From JAGTRP01 sp035655235 (GTDB taxonomy: Bacteria > Pseudomonadota > Gammaproteobacteria > Burkholderiales > Rhodocyclaceae), in contig DASRUX010000339.1 in assembly GCA_035655235.1 (NCBI GenBank), positions 1 to 10,013 of the forward strand: a stretch of 10,013 nucleotides of DNA, written 5' to 3'. Shown piece after piece: positions 1 to 6,340 of the stretch (the first letter of the stretch is position 1; the number at the start of each line of letters is the position of its first letter). Under the pieces are notes generated by a model. It searched no databases. It was not told where the DNA came from and saw only the letters and a program-made list of their open reading frames with translations. A program made the translations under genes and the position numbers.

Positions 1-808
1 GATGCCGGCCTTCCCGCTTCTTGTCCCGCTCGATCAGGGCGTAGGCGGAATGGTTGTGAATGGACTCGAAGTTCTCGGATTCCACCACGTAGGCATCGAT
101 GCGCGGGTCGGCATTCAGGCGGGCCGCTACGTCCCGCACCATGTCTTCCACGAACTTGGGATTGTCGTAGGCGCGCTCGGTGACGAACTTCTCGTCGGGG
201 CGCTTCAGTAGGCCGAACAGTTCGCAGGAGGCTTCCTGCTCCACCAGCTGGACGATTTCCTCGATCCACACGAACTCGTTGGTGCGGGCGCTGATGGTGA
301 CGTGGGAGCGCTGGTTGTGGGCGCCCCGCTCGGAAATCTTCTTGGAGCAGGGGCACAGGCTGGTGACGGGCACTACGACCTTGACGGAAGTGGCGATCTC
401 GCCATGGCAGATGTCGCCGACGAAGGTGACATCGTAATCCATCAGGCTCTGGACGCCGGACACCGGGGCCGTCTTGTTGATGAAGTAGGGGAAGCTCATC
501 TCGATGTGGCCGGTCTGGGCCTCGAGGCGCTCCACCATTTCCTTGAGCATGACCGGAAAGCTCTCCACGGAAATATCCCGTTCGTGGCCGTTGAGGATTT
601 CCACGAAACGGGACATGTGGGTTCCCTTGAAGTTGTGGGGCAGCCCGACGTACATGTTGAAGACCGCGATGGTGTGTTGCACGCCGGCAGACTTGTCCCG
701 CACCTTGACCGGGTGGCGGATGGCCTTGATGCCTACCTTGTTGATGGCGAGCTGCCGGGTGTCGGCGGAGTTCTGAACGTCGGGAATGGCGAGTTGGGAT
801 TCGGTCAT
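1..808 (-). CDS. folE2: GTP cyclohydrolase FolE2 (type IB), 3' end cut by window edge
   Basis: FolE2 converts GTP to 7,8-dihydroneopterin triphosphate, the first step toward folate and 7-deazaguanine products, in the cytoplasm. The reading frame is open from the ATG at 808 to the left edge, giving 269 visible residues that begin MTESQLAIPDVQNSADTRQL. The family's metal and active-site signature is present: SLCPCSKK with Cys152 and Cys154, then ERGAHNQRSH with His164, Glu206 in RPDEKF, and FESIHNHSAYA near the C-terminus with Glu248 and His251. Known FolE2 proteins are about 260-270 residues, so the stop probably lies just outside the window. It is the last visible gene of the xseB-ispA-dxs-folE2 operon, starting 4 bases after the dxs stop with a weak GGAAAA ribosome site. 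FolE2 is known to replace zinc-dependent FolE and is often zinc-regulated; I see no Zur-like site and no own promoter here. Family assignment is very secure. Confidence 0.96.
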   Translation of the reverse strand, partial: MTESQLAIPDVQNSADTRQLAINKVGIKAIRHPVKVRDKSAGVQHTIAVFNMYVGLPHNFKGTHMSRFVEILNGHERDISVESFPVMLKEMVERLEAQTGHIEMSFPYFINKTAPVSGVQSLMDYDVTFVGDICHGEIATSVKVVVPVTSLCPCSKKISERGAHNQRSHVTISARTNEFVWIEEIVQLVEQEASCELFGLLKRPDEKFVTERAYDNPKFVEDMVRDVAARLNADPRIDAYVVESENFESIHNHSAYALIERDKKREGRH

Positions 809-812
809 TTAT

Positions 813-2681
813 TCATTTTCCATTGGCTTGGCGCGCCTGCACGGCGCGAACGATGCCATCTTTGTCGAGGCCGAGTTCGGCGAGCAGTTGTCCCTGTTCG
901 CCGTGGTCGATGAAGCGGTCCGGCAGGCCCAGGCGCAGGAGCGGCACGTTCAGGCGATGCTCTTCCATGACGCGCTCAACTTCCGTCCCGGCCCCCCCGA
1001 TGACGGCGTTTTCTTCGACCGAGACCAGCAGGGAATGGTTCCCGGCCAATTGCATAATCAGCTCGGCATCGACCGGCTTCACGAAGCGCATATTGACGAC
1101 GGTGGCGTCCAGTTCCTCGCCGGCTGCCAGGGATGCGGGTACCAGACTGCCGAAGGCGAGGAGGGCGATGCCGCTCTTGCCCTCCCGTAGCACCTTCCCC
1201 TTGCCCACCGGCAGGGTGTCCAGGTGGGTGGAGGGAACGGCGCCGGTGCCGCTGCCCCGGGGGTAGCGGACGGCGGTCGGGCAGTCGAGGCGGAAGGCGG
1301 TGGTTAGCATCTGACGGCATTCCGCCTCATCCGCCGGGGCCATGATCACCATGTTAGGGATGCAGGCCAGGAAGGAGAGATCGAAGGTGCCGTGGTGGGT
1401 GGGACCGTCGGCACCCACCAGGCCGCCCCGGTCGATGGCGAAGACCACGGGCAGGTTCTGCAAGGCCACGTCATGAACCAGCTGGTCGTAGCCACGCTGC
1501 AGGAAGGTGGAGTAGATGGCCACCACGGGCTTCAGGCCCTCGCAGGCGAGGCCGGCGGCGAAAGTGACGGCGTGCTGCTCGGCAATGCCGACATCGTAGT
1601 AACGATCCGGATATTCGCTGGCGAAGCGCACCATGCCGGAACCTTCCCGCATGGCGGGGGTGATGCCCACCAGGCGGGGGTCGGCGTCCGCCATGTCGCA
1701 CAGCCAGTCGCCGAACACCTGGGTATAGGTGAGCTTGCCGCCCCCTTTGCCGGTCTGGATGCCCTCGTCGGGCTGGAACTTGGAGACGCCGTGGTAGAGG
1801 ACCGGGTCGGCCTCGGCCAGCTTGTAGCCCTGGCCCTTCTTGGTGATGACGTGGAGGAACTGGGGGCCCTTGAGCTTCTTAAGGTTCTCCAGGGTCGGGA
1901 CCAGGGCGTCCAGGTCATGGCCGTCGATGGGGCCGATGTAGTTGAAGCCGAATTCCTCGAACAGGGTTCCCGGGGCGATCATGCCCTTGACGTGTTCCTC
2001 GGCCCGACGGGCGAGTTCCAGCAGCGGCGGGGCGAATTCCAGCACCTTCTCGGCTCCCTTGCGGGCGGCGTTGTAGGTGCGGCCGGACAGCAGCCGGGCC
2101 AGGTATTTGTTCAGCGCCCCCACCGGCGGGGAAATCGACATGTCGTTGTCGTTGAGGATGACGAGCATGTCGGCATCGGCTACGCCGCCATTGTTCAGGG
2201 CCTCGAAGGCCATGCCGGCGGACATGGCGCCGTCGCCGATGACCGCCACCACCTTGCGGCTTTCCCCCTTCTGCTTGGCGGCCAGGGCCATGCCCAGGGC
2301 GGCGGAGATGGAGGTGGAAGAGTGGCCGACCCCGAAGGTGTCGTATTCGCTCTCGCTACGCTTGGGGAAGCCGGAAACGCCGCCGTGCATGCGCAACTGG
2401 GCCATGCCGGCGCGGCGGCCGGTGAGCACCTTGTGGGCGTAGCACTGGTGCCCCACGTCCCAGACCAGGCGGTCATGGGGCGTGTCGAAGACGTAGTGGA
2501 GGGCGATGGTCAGCTCTACCGTGCCCAGGTTGGAGGACAGGTGGCCGCCCGTCTTCGAGACGGAATCGATCAGGAAGGTGCGCAGCTCGTCGGCCAGCCG
2601 GGGCAAATCCTTCCGGTCCAGGCGGCGCAGGTCGCAGGGGTCGTTGATGCTGTCGAGGACGTTATTGTTTGTGCAGGGCAT
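813..2681 (-). CDS. dxs: 1-deoxy-D-xylulose-5-phosphate synthase
   Basis: DXS condenses pyruvate and glyceraldehyde-3-phosphate to 1-deoxy-D-xylulose-5-phosphate, the entry step of the MEP isoprenoid pathway; the product also feeds thiamine and pyridoxal synthesis. The 622-residue protein has the usual family length. Visible features in order: SKTGGHLSSNLG with the conserved histidine at 47, WDVGHQCYAHK around 74-84, the thiamine diphosphate motif GDGAMSAGMAFEALNN at 149-164, the pyrimidine-domain catalytic glutamate in GIAEQHAV (Glu368), and DRGGLVGADGPTHHG at 417-431 followed by the C-terminal transketolase domain. The ATG is chosen because it lies 2 bases after the ispA stop and the N-terminus (LDSINDPCDLRRLDRKDLP) aligns with the family; no strong ribosome site is seen, so it is probably translationally coupled to ispA. 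No missing catalytic residue is evident. Confidence 0.98.
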   Translation of the reverse strand: MPCTNNNVLDSINDPCDLRRLDRKDLPRLADELRTFLIDSVSKTGGHLSSNLGTVELTIALHYVFDTPHDRLVWDVGHQCYAHKVLTGRRAGMAQLRMHGGVSGFPKRSESEYDTFGVGHSSTSISAALGMALAAKQKGESRKVVAVIGDGAMSAGMAFEALNNGGVADADMLVILNDNDMSISPPVGALNKYLARLLSGRTYNAARKGAEKVLEFAPPLLELARRAEEHVKGMIAPGTLFEEFGFNYIGPIDGHDLDALVPTLENLKKLKGPQFLHVITKKGQGYKLAEADPVLYHGVSKFQPDEGIQTGKGGGKLTYTQVFGDWLCDMADADPRLVGITPAMREGSGMVRFASEYPDRYYDVGIAEQHAVTFAAGLACEGLKPVVAIYSTFLQRGYDQLVHDVALQNLPVVFAIDRGGLVGADGPTHHGTFDLSFLACIPNMVIMAPADEAECRQMLTTAFRLDCPTAVRYPRGSGTGAVPSTHLDTLPVGKGKVLREGKSGIALLAFGSLVPASLAAGEELDATVVNMRFVKPVDAELIMQLAGNHSLLVSVEENAVIGGAGTEVERVMEEHRLNVPLLRLGLPDRFIDHGEQGQLLAELGLDKDGIVRAVQARQANGK

Positions 2682-2683
2682 CG

Positions 2684-3577
2684 TCAGAATTGCCGATGGC
2701 AGATGAAGTCGGCCAGTTCATGGAGGCGGCGGCCACGGTCGCCGAAGGAGGCGAGGGCAGCAAGGGCGTCGGTGCGCAGTTCTTCGGCGTAGGCCTTGGC
2801 GTCGGCCAGGCCCAGGAGGCTCACATAGGTCGGCTTGTCCGCCGCCTCGTCCTTGCCCGCGGTCTTGCCGAGGGTGGCGGTGCTGGCGGTGCAGTCGAGG
2901 ATGTCGTCCACCACCTGGAAGAGCAGGCCGGCCCGCTTGGCGAAGCGGTCCAGGTCTTCCCGCTCGGCCGGGGTCAGGGCGCGGCCGGTGAGGGCGCCCA
3001 GGAGGATGGCGGCGCGGATCAGGGCGCCGGTCTTGAGGGCGTGCATCAGTTCCAGTTGGGGCTGTTCCAGGGCCTTGCCTACCGACTCCAGGTCGATGGC
3101 CTGGCCGCCGGCCATGCCCTTGGAGCCGCTGGCCTGGGCGAGCAGGCTCACCATTTCCAGTTGCTGGGACGGATCGCAAATCGGCTTGCGGCCGAGAAGT
3201 TCGAAGGCCAGGGTCTGCAGGCTGTCGCCCACCAGAAGGGCGGTGGGCTCGTCGTATTCGACGTGGCAGGTGGGTCGGCCCCGGCGCAGCACGTCGTCGT
3301 CCATGCAGGGCAGGTCGTCGTGGACCAGGGAATAGGCGTGGATCATTTCCACGGCGCAGGCGACGATCTCGAGCTTCTCCGGGGCGGCGCCGGTGATTTC
3401 CCCAGCGGCAAAGGCCAGTAGCGGGCGTACCCGCTTGCCGCCGCCCAGGGTGGCGTAGCGCATGGCGGCATGGAGCCGGGCCGGGATACATTCGGGGCCG
3501 GGCAGGAAACGGGCGAGGGCGGCTTCCACCTGGGCCTGGACGCCGGCCATCCAGGCGGTGAATTGGGGCTGGGTCAT
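2684..3577 (-). CDS. ispA: Polyprenyl synthetase, (2E,6E)-farnesyl diphosphate synthase
   Basis: IspA joins isopentenyl diphosphate with dimethylallyl and then geranyl diphosphate to make farnesyl diphosphate, the precursor of undecaprenyl phosphate, quinone tails and, where present, hopanoids. The 297-residue protein matches the roughly 300 residues of bacterial IspA. It carries GGGKRVRPLL at 45-54, the first aspartate-rich motif DDLPCMDDD at 87-95 with the four-residue spacing typical of bacterial farnesyl synthases, GGQAIDL at 157-163, and the second aspartate-rich motif QVVDDILD ending at 228. The start chosen is the ATG at 3577, because it overlaps the xseB stop as ATGA, follows a GGGAGGA ribosome site at 3581-3587, and gives the family N-terminus. 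An open frame continues 31 codons upstream to 3670 but lies inside xseB and is not family-like. The stop is 2 bases before dxs. Confidence 0.96.
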   Translation of the reverse strand: MTQPQFTAWMAGVQAQVEAALARFLPGPECIPARLHAAMRYATLGGGKRVRPLLAFAAGEITGAAPEKLEIVACAVEMIHAYSLVHDDLPCMDDDVLRRGRPTCHVEYDEPTALLVGDSLQTLAFELLGRKPICDPSQQLEMVSLLAQASGSKGMAGGQAIDLESVGKALEQPQLELMHALKTGALIRAAILLGALTGRALTPAEREDLDRFAKRAGLLFQVVDDILDCTASTATLGKTAGKDEAADKPTYVSLLGLADAKAYAEELRTDALAALASFGDRGRRLHELADFICHRQF

Positions 3578-3813
3578 GCTTCCTCCCGGCCGGACGGAAC
3601 GAAGGCTTTCGCTTCGCCGTTTTCCAGGATGCGGATTTGCTGCTCCGCATCGGCCAACTGCTGCTGGCAATGCTTCAGGAGGACCATGCCGCGACGGTAG
3701 GCGCCAATGGATTCCTCAAGCTCAAGTTTGCCGCCTTCCATGCTCTGGACAATGGTTTCGAGCTCGGCCAGGGCCGCTTCGAATTTCATGTCGGCGATGG
3801 GGGATGGGTCCAT
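3574..3813 (-). CDS. xseB: Exodeoxyribonuclease VII small subunit
   Basis: XseB is the small subunit of exonuclease VII, which degrades single-stranded DNA to oligonucleotides together with several XseB copies bound to XseA (not in this window). The 79-residue acidic, mainly helical protein has the family pattern: FEAALAELETIVQSMEGGKL at 11-30, LEESIGAYRRGMVLLKHCQQQL in the middle, and a coiled-coil-like end through AEQQIRILE. Length is normal for the family. The ATG at 3813 has no clear Shine-Dalgarno; an internal ATG at 3789 (MKFEAAL) is an alternative and would still include the whole conserved domain. The stop overlaps the ispA start by 4 bases. Its position first in an operon with ispA and dxs is common in Proteobacteria and does not by itself imply a joint function. 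Confidence 0.93.
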   Translation of the reverse strand: MDPSPIADMKFEAALAELETIVQSMEGGKLELEESIGAYRRGMVLLKHCQQQLADAEQQIRILENGEAKAFVPSGREEA

Positions 3814-3816
3814 GTT

Positions 3817-3828
3817 ACCGGGTCCGGT
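3817..3828. repeat. Short inverted repeat in the xseB leader
   Basis: ACCGG-GT-CCGGT is an inverted repeat with five-base arms and a two-base centre, ending 3 bases before the xseB start codon, where a ribosome site would be expected. It could be an operator or a weak hairpin, or chance in GC-rich DNA. Confidence 0.25.
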
Positions 3829-3838
3829 GAAACATACG

Positions 3839-3868
3839 AAAATACCTTAACAGGGGGCTTTTGGTCAA
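3839..3868 (-). promoter_or_regulatory. Candidate sigma-70 promoter of the xseB-ispA-dxs-folE2 operon
   Basis: On the minus strand TTGACC (3868-3863) is followed after 18 bases by TATTTT (3844-3839), giving a start point about 20 bases before the xseB ATG. The -35 box matches TTGACA at five of six positions. This is pattern reading only. It fits because the four genes downstream are packed too tightly to carry obvious promoters of their own. Confidence 0.45.
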
Positions 3869-3887
3869 ATCGAGGGAAGGCTAAAAT
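3859..3887 (+). promoter_or_regulatory. Candidate promoter of the Rieske oxygenase gene
   Basis: A good -10 box TAAAAT lies at 3882-3887, 36 bases before the ATG. The -35 is weak: TTTTGG at 3859-3864 gives 17-base spacing, while the better TTGGTC at 3861-3866 gives only 15. The -35 region shares bases with the -35 box of the opposite promoter, so the two directions may compete for polymerase. Support is moderate for the -10 and poor for the -35. Confidence 0.35.
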
Positions 3888-3912
3888 GCTCCGTTTTACC
3901 CTTTGTTTTGTT

Positions 3913-3918
3913 GGAGGT
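3913..3918 (+). promoter_or_regulatory. Ribosome binding site deciding the Rieske gene start
   Basis: GGAGGT sits 5 bases before the ATG at 3924 and selects this start over the in-frame TTG at 3903, which lies upstream of the ribosome site. It also argues against the out-of-frame ATG at 3919. Confidence 0.75.
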
Positions 3919-3923
3919 ATGGC

Positions 3924-5036
3924 ATGTCCAACCTTGCGACCGTGTCCAAGTTGACCCCAGGCGTTTCCCAATTGCCCGTGGACTGGTATTTCGACGAGAA
4001 AATCTTCGAGCTGGAGAAAAAACTCATTTTCGATGCCGGTCCCGGTTATGTCGGGCATCAACTCATGGTGCCGGAAGCGGGAGACTACCGTTCCCTGGAG
4101 TGGCTCGACCATGGCAAGCTCATCCTGAACGGCGGCGATCGCGGCAACTGGCAGATGTCCAATATCTGCCGGCATCGCCAGGCCATCATGCTGCAGGGGT
4201 CTGGCCGGGTGAACGGCAATATCGTCTGCCCCATCCACCGCTGGACCTATGACACCGAAGGGCAGCTCATTGGGGCGCCGCACTTTCCTCAGAATCCCTG
4301 CCTGAACCTGGACAAGGTGCAGTTGGAGAACTGGAACGGCCTCCTCTTCAAGGGGCCGCGCTCCGCCAACGCCGACCTGGCTGGCATGAACGTGGCTGGC
4401 GAATTCGATTTCTCGGGCTACAAGCTGGACCATGTGGAAATGCACCAGTGCAATTACAACTGGAAGACTTTCATCGAGGTCTATCTGGAGGACTACCATG
4501 TGGTGCCCTACCACCCCGGCCTGGGCAATTTCGTCACCTGTGACGACCTCACTTGGCAGTTCGGCGAGTGGTATTCGGTGCAGAAGGTCGGCATCACCTC
4601 GCTGCTCAAGGAAGGCTCTCCTGTCTATGCCCGCTGGCAGAAGGCAGTGCGCGACTACTACGCCAGCATCGGCAAGCAGCCCCGCCAAGGCGCCGTGTGG
4701 CTGACCTACTACCCGAACATCATGGTGGAGTGGTATCCCCATGTGCTGGTGGTTTCCACCGTTGTGCCTCAGGATGTGAACAAGACCATGAATGTGGTGG
4801 AGTTCTACTATCCGGAGGAAATCGTCGATTTCGAGCGGGAATTCATCGAGGCCGAGCGGGCTGCCTACATGGAAACCGCCATCGAGGACGACGATATCGG
4901 CGAGCGCATGGACCGTGGCCGCTATGCCCTCTTGAAGGATGGCAAGAACGAGGTTGGCCCCTATCAGAGCCCGATGGAAGACGGCATGCAGCACTTCCAC
5001 GAGTTCTACCGCCGCATCATGGGGCCGCATATCTAA
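3924..5036 (+). CDS. Rieske non-heme iron oxygenase, alpha (catalytic) subunit, substrate unknown
   Basis: The 370-residue protein belongs to the ring-hydroxylating dioxygenase alpha-subunit/Rieske monooxygenase family, which uses O2 and electrons from a reductase to oxidise an organic substrate. The N-terminal Rieske domain shows C-x-H-x17-C-x2-H with Cys82, His84, Cys102 and His105 as [2Fe-2S] ligands, followed by WTYDTEGQLIGAP. The catalytic domain shows NYNWKTFIEVYLEDYHVVPYH around 178-197, with His192 and His197 as likely iron ligands, Glu189 at the usual electron-bridging position, and an Asp-rich EDDDIGERM segment at 321-329 for the third ligand. No beta subunit, ferredoxin or reductase is next to it, so electrons must come from elsewhere. 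It is transcribed away from the isoprenoid operon and closed by a terminator-like hairpin, so it is probably a single-gene unit. Annotation as aromatic-ring dioxygenase would be an over-call; the substrate cannot be read from the sequence. Confidence 0.9.
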   Translation: MSNLATVSKLTPGVSQLPVDWYFDEKIFELEKKLIFDAGPGYVGHQLMVPEAGDYRSLEWLDHGKLILNGGDRGNWQMSNICRHRQAIMLQGSGRVNGNIVCPIHRWTYDTEGQLIGAPHFPQNPCLNLDKVQLENWNGLLFKGPRSANADLAGMNVAGEFDFSGYKLDHVEMHQCNYNWKTFIEVYLEDYHVVPYHPGLGNFVTCDDLTWQFGEWYSVQKVGITSLLKEGSPVYARWQKAVRDYYASIGKQPRQGAVWLTYYPNIMVEWYPHVLVVSTVVPQDVNKTMNVVEFYYPEEIVDFEREFIEAERAAYMETAIEDDDIGERMDRGRYALLKDGKNEVGPYQSPMEDGMQHFHEFYRRIMGPHI

Positions 5037-5060
5037 GTTTCCATGGATGCATAGGCCAAG

Positions 5061-5089
5061 GGCGTCGGGTTAAAATCCGGCGCCTTTTT
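5061..5089 (+). terminator. Rho-independent terminator-like hairpin after the Rieske gene
   Basis: GGCGTCGG (5061-5068) pairs with CCGGCGCC (5077-5084), one G-T pair included, around an eight-base loop, and five T follow at 5085-5089. It lies 25 bases after the Rieske stop. The loop contains TAAAAT, a possible -10 box for the next gene. Confidence 0.6.
5071..5076 (+). promoter_or_regulatory. Possible -10 box of the DMT transporter gene inside the terminator loop
   Basis: TAAAAT at 5071-5076 is the same hexamer as the -10 before the Rieske gene and at a similar distance (31 versus 36 bases) from the start codon. No convincing -35 is found 16-18 bases upstream (TGCATA at 17), so the call is tentative. 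Confidence 0.3.
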
Positions 5090-5107
5090 CATTCCCGGTT
5101 TCCCCCT

Positions 5108-5959
5108 ATGCAATCCCTGTGGATGGTCGTCGCCAGCCTGTTGTTCGCCTGCATGGGAGTTTGCGTCAAACTCGCCGCCCAGACCCATTCGGCGGTGGAA
5201 ATCGTCTTCTACCGGAGCTTCATTTCCCTGCTCCTCATGTACGGCCTGGTCCGCCTGCGGGGGGTGCCCCTGGCGACATCCCATTGGCGCTGGCAGGTGA
5301 GCCGCGGCACGGTAGGTTTCCTGGCGCTCTTTTCCTATTTTTACGCCATCACCCTCCTGCCCCTGGCGACGGCGGTGACTCTCAACTACACCTCGGCCAT
5401 CTTCCTGGCCATCTATATGGCCCTGGCGGGCTGGCGGCTGACTTCCGGCATCCTCATGGCCTTGGCCCTGGGGCTGGTGGGCGTGGCGCTCCTCCTGCGC
5501 CCCACCTTCCACGCCGATCTGCTGTTCGGCGGCTTGGTAGGGCTCGGCTCCGGCGTCCTGGCGGGGATGGCGTACTTCAGCGTCCGGGAGTTGGGTGCCC
5601 GGGGGGAACCGGAGACCCGTACGGTGTTCTACTTCTCCTTGGTGTCTTCGGTTGGCTCCGGCGTTTGGCTGGCCCTGTCGGATCTCCATCCGGTGGATTG
5701 GCATAGCGGCGGATTACTGTTGGGCGTGGCGGCATTTGCCACCGCTGCCCAGTTGGCCATGACCCGAGCCTACGCCCGGGGGCGGACCATGATGGCGGCG
5801 GCCCTGGCTTACAGCACGGTAGCCTTTTCCAGCCTGTTCGGCATCCTGTTCTGGGACGAGGTGCTGCCGCCGTCGGCCTGGGGCGCCATCGGCCTCATCA
5901 TCCTCTCCGGCGTAGCGGCCACCCACTTTTCCCGCGCCGCCCCGGTGGAACAGGATTAA
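5108..5959 (+). CDS. EamA/DMT-family inner-membrane transporter
   Basis: A 283-residue, very hydrophobic protein of the drug/metabolite transporter superfamily, EamA type, located in the inner membrane. About ten membrane helices can be drawn, in two homologous halves: roughly 4-22, 33-48, 67-84, 88-106, 113-131 and 137-155, 172-190, 200-216, 230-248, 255-273. The first half has the usual EamA features, including IVFYRSFISLLLMYGLV around 32-48 and LNYTSAIFLAIYMAL at 92-106; the second half has the matching LAYSTVAFSSLFGILFWDE at 233-251, with an acid at the end of a helix. Members export or import small metabolites, some carry S-adenosylmethionine, and the cargo here cannot be predicted. The start is the ATG at 5108; there is no clear ribosome site. 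It is followed 30 bases later by the STAS-like gene and may form an operon with it and the sulfurtransferase. Confidence 0.9.
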   Translation: MQSLWMVVASLLFACMGVCVKLAAQTHSAVEIVFYRSFISLLLMYGLVRLRGVPLATSHWRWQVSRGTVGFLALFSYFYAITLLPLATAVTLNYTSAIFLAIYMALAGWRLTSGILMALALGLVGVALLLRPTFHADLLFGGLVGLGSGVLAGMAYFSVRELGARGEPETRTVFYFSLVSSVGSGVWLALSDLHPVDWHSGGLLLGVAAFATAAQLAMTRAYARGRTMMAAALAYSTVAFSSLFGILFWDEVLPPSAWGAIGLIILSGVAATHFSRAAPVEQD

Positions 5960-5989
5960 ACTGAACACAAACAACACGGGAGTCAGACC

Positions 5990-6340
5990 ATGATCGTTAC
6001 CGACCATCAACCCGGCCGCGTCAGCGTGTCAGTGTTCGGCGAATTTACCCTCGCCGATTACAAGGAATTCGAAGAAGTCGTCAATTACAAGGTGAAGTTC
6101 GAGGGGCCGGTGGATTTGCTGTTCGATCTGCGCCAGATGGCCGATTTCACCGTCGACGTGGCCTGGGAGGAGATCAAGTTCTCCCGCCAGCACGCCAACG
6201 ACTTCAACCGCGTCGCCGTGGTCACCGACAGCCAGTGGGTGACCTGGAGTGCTTGGCTGTCCCAGGTTTTCGTCAACGCTGACGTGGAAGTCTTCCAGGA
6301 CGCCGATGAAGCCAAAGCCTGGCTGGAGTCGGAGGCGTGA
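5990..6340 (+). CDS. STAS/SpoIIAA-like small protein
   Basis: A 116-residue soluble protein that fits the SpoIIAA-like family of STAS/SEC14-type folds: an N-terminal beta segment (RVSVSVFGEFTLADYKEFEE), a central DLLFDLRQMADF strand followed by a helix, then RVAVVTDSQWVTWSAWLSQVF and the end VEVFQDADEAKAWLE. Such proteins are known to fold like anti-sigma-factor antagonists, but the conserved phosphorylated serine of true SpoIIAA proteins is not obvious and no partner kinase is nearby, so a regulatory role is not shown. GGGAG at 5978-5982, 7 bases before the ATG, is a good ribosome site. The stop overlaps the GTG start of the sulfurtransferase gene by 4 bases, suggesting coupled translation and perhaps linked function. 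Its exact role is unknown. Confidence 0.8.
   Translation: MIVTDHQPGRVSVSVFGEFTLADYKEFEEVVNYKVKFEGPVDLLFDLRQMADFTVDVAWEEIKFSRQHANDFNRVAVVTDSQWVTWSAWLSQVFVNADVEVFQDADEAKAWLESEA

Noticed and set aside
302..913. 203-codon plus-strand open frame opposite folE2
   Set aside because: Shadow of folE2 and the dxs end; composition is typical of an antisense frame in GC-rich DNA.
1392..2792. 466-codon open frame on the plus strand opposite dxs
   Set aside because: It is a shadow of the GC-rich dxs coding sequence, low-complexity in Gly, Ala, Val and His, with no family features, while dxs on the other strand is unmistakable.
3578..3670. 31-codon upstream extension of ispA
   Set aside because: It lies entirely in xseB in another frame and is unlike IspA N-termini; the ATG overlapping the xseB stop has a strong ribosome site.
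3882..3898. TAAAA...TTTTA inverted repeat before the Rieske gene
   Set aside because: Only five A-T pairs around a seven-base loop; too weak for a terminator or confident operator, and better explained by the -10 box.
3903..3923. Seven-codon upstream extension of the Rieske gene from TTG
   Set aside because: The GGAGGT ribosome site lies within this stretch, so initiation at the ATG at 3924 fits far better.
3786..5030. 414-codon minus-strand open frame opposite the Rieske gene
   Set aside because: No recognisable domains or ribosome site; the plus strand encodes a complete Rieske oxygenase with all ligands.
4553..5107. Long in-frame extension of the transporter frame back through the Rieske gene
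   Set aside because: It is out of frame with the Rieske protein, Arg/Pro-rich and not membrane-like; the transporter starts at the ATG at 5108.
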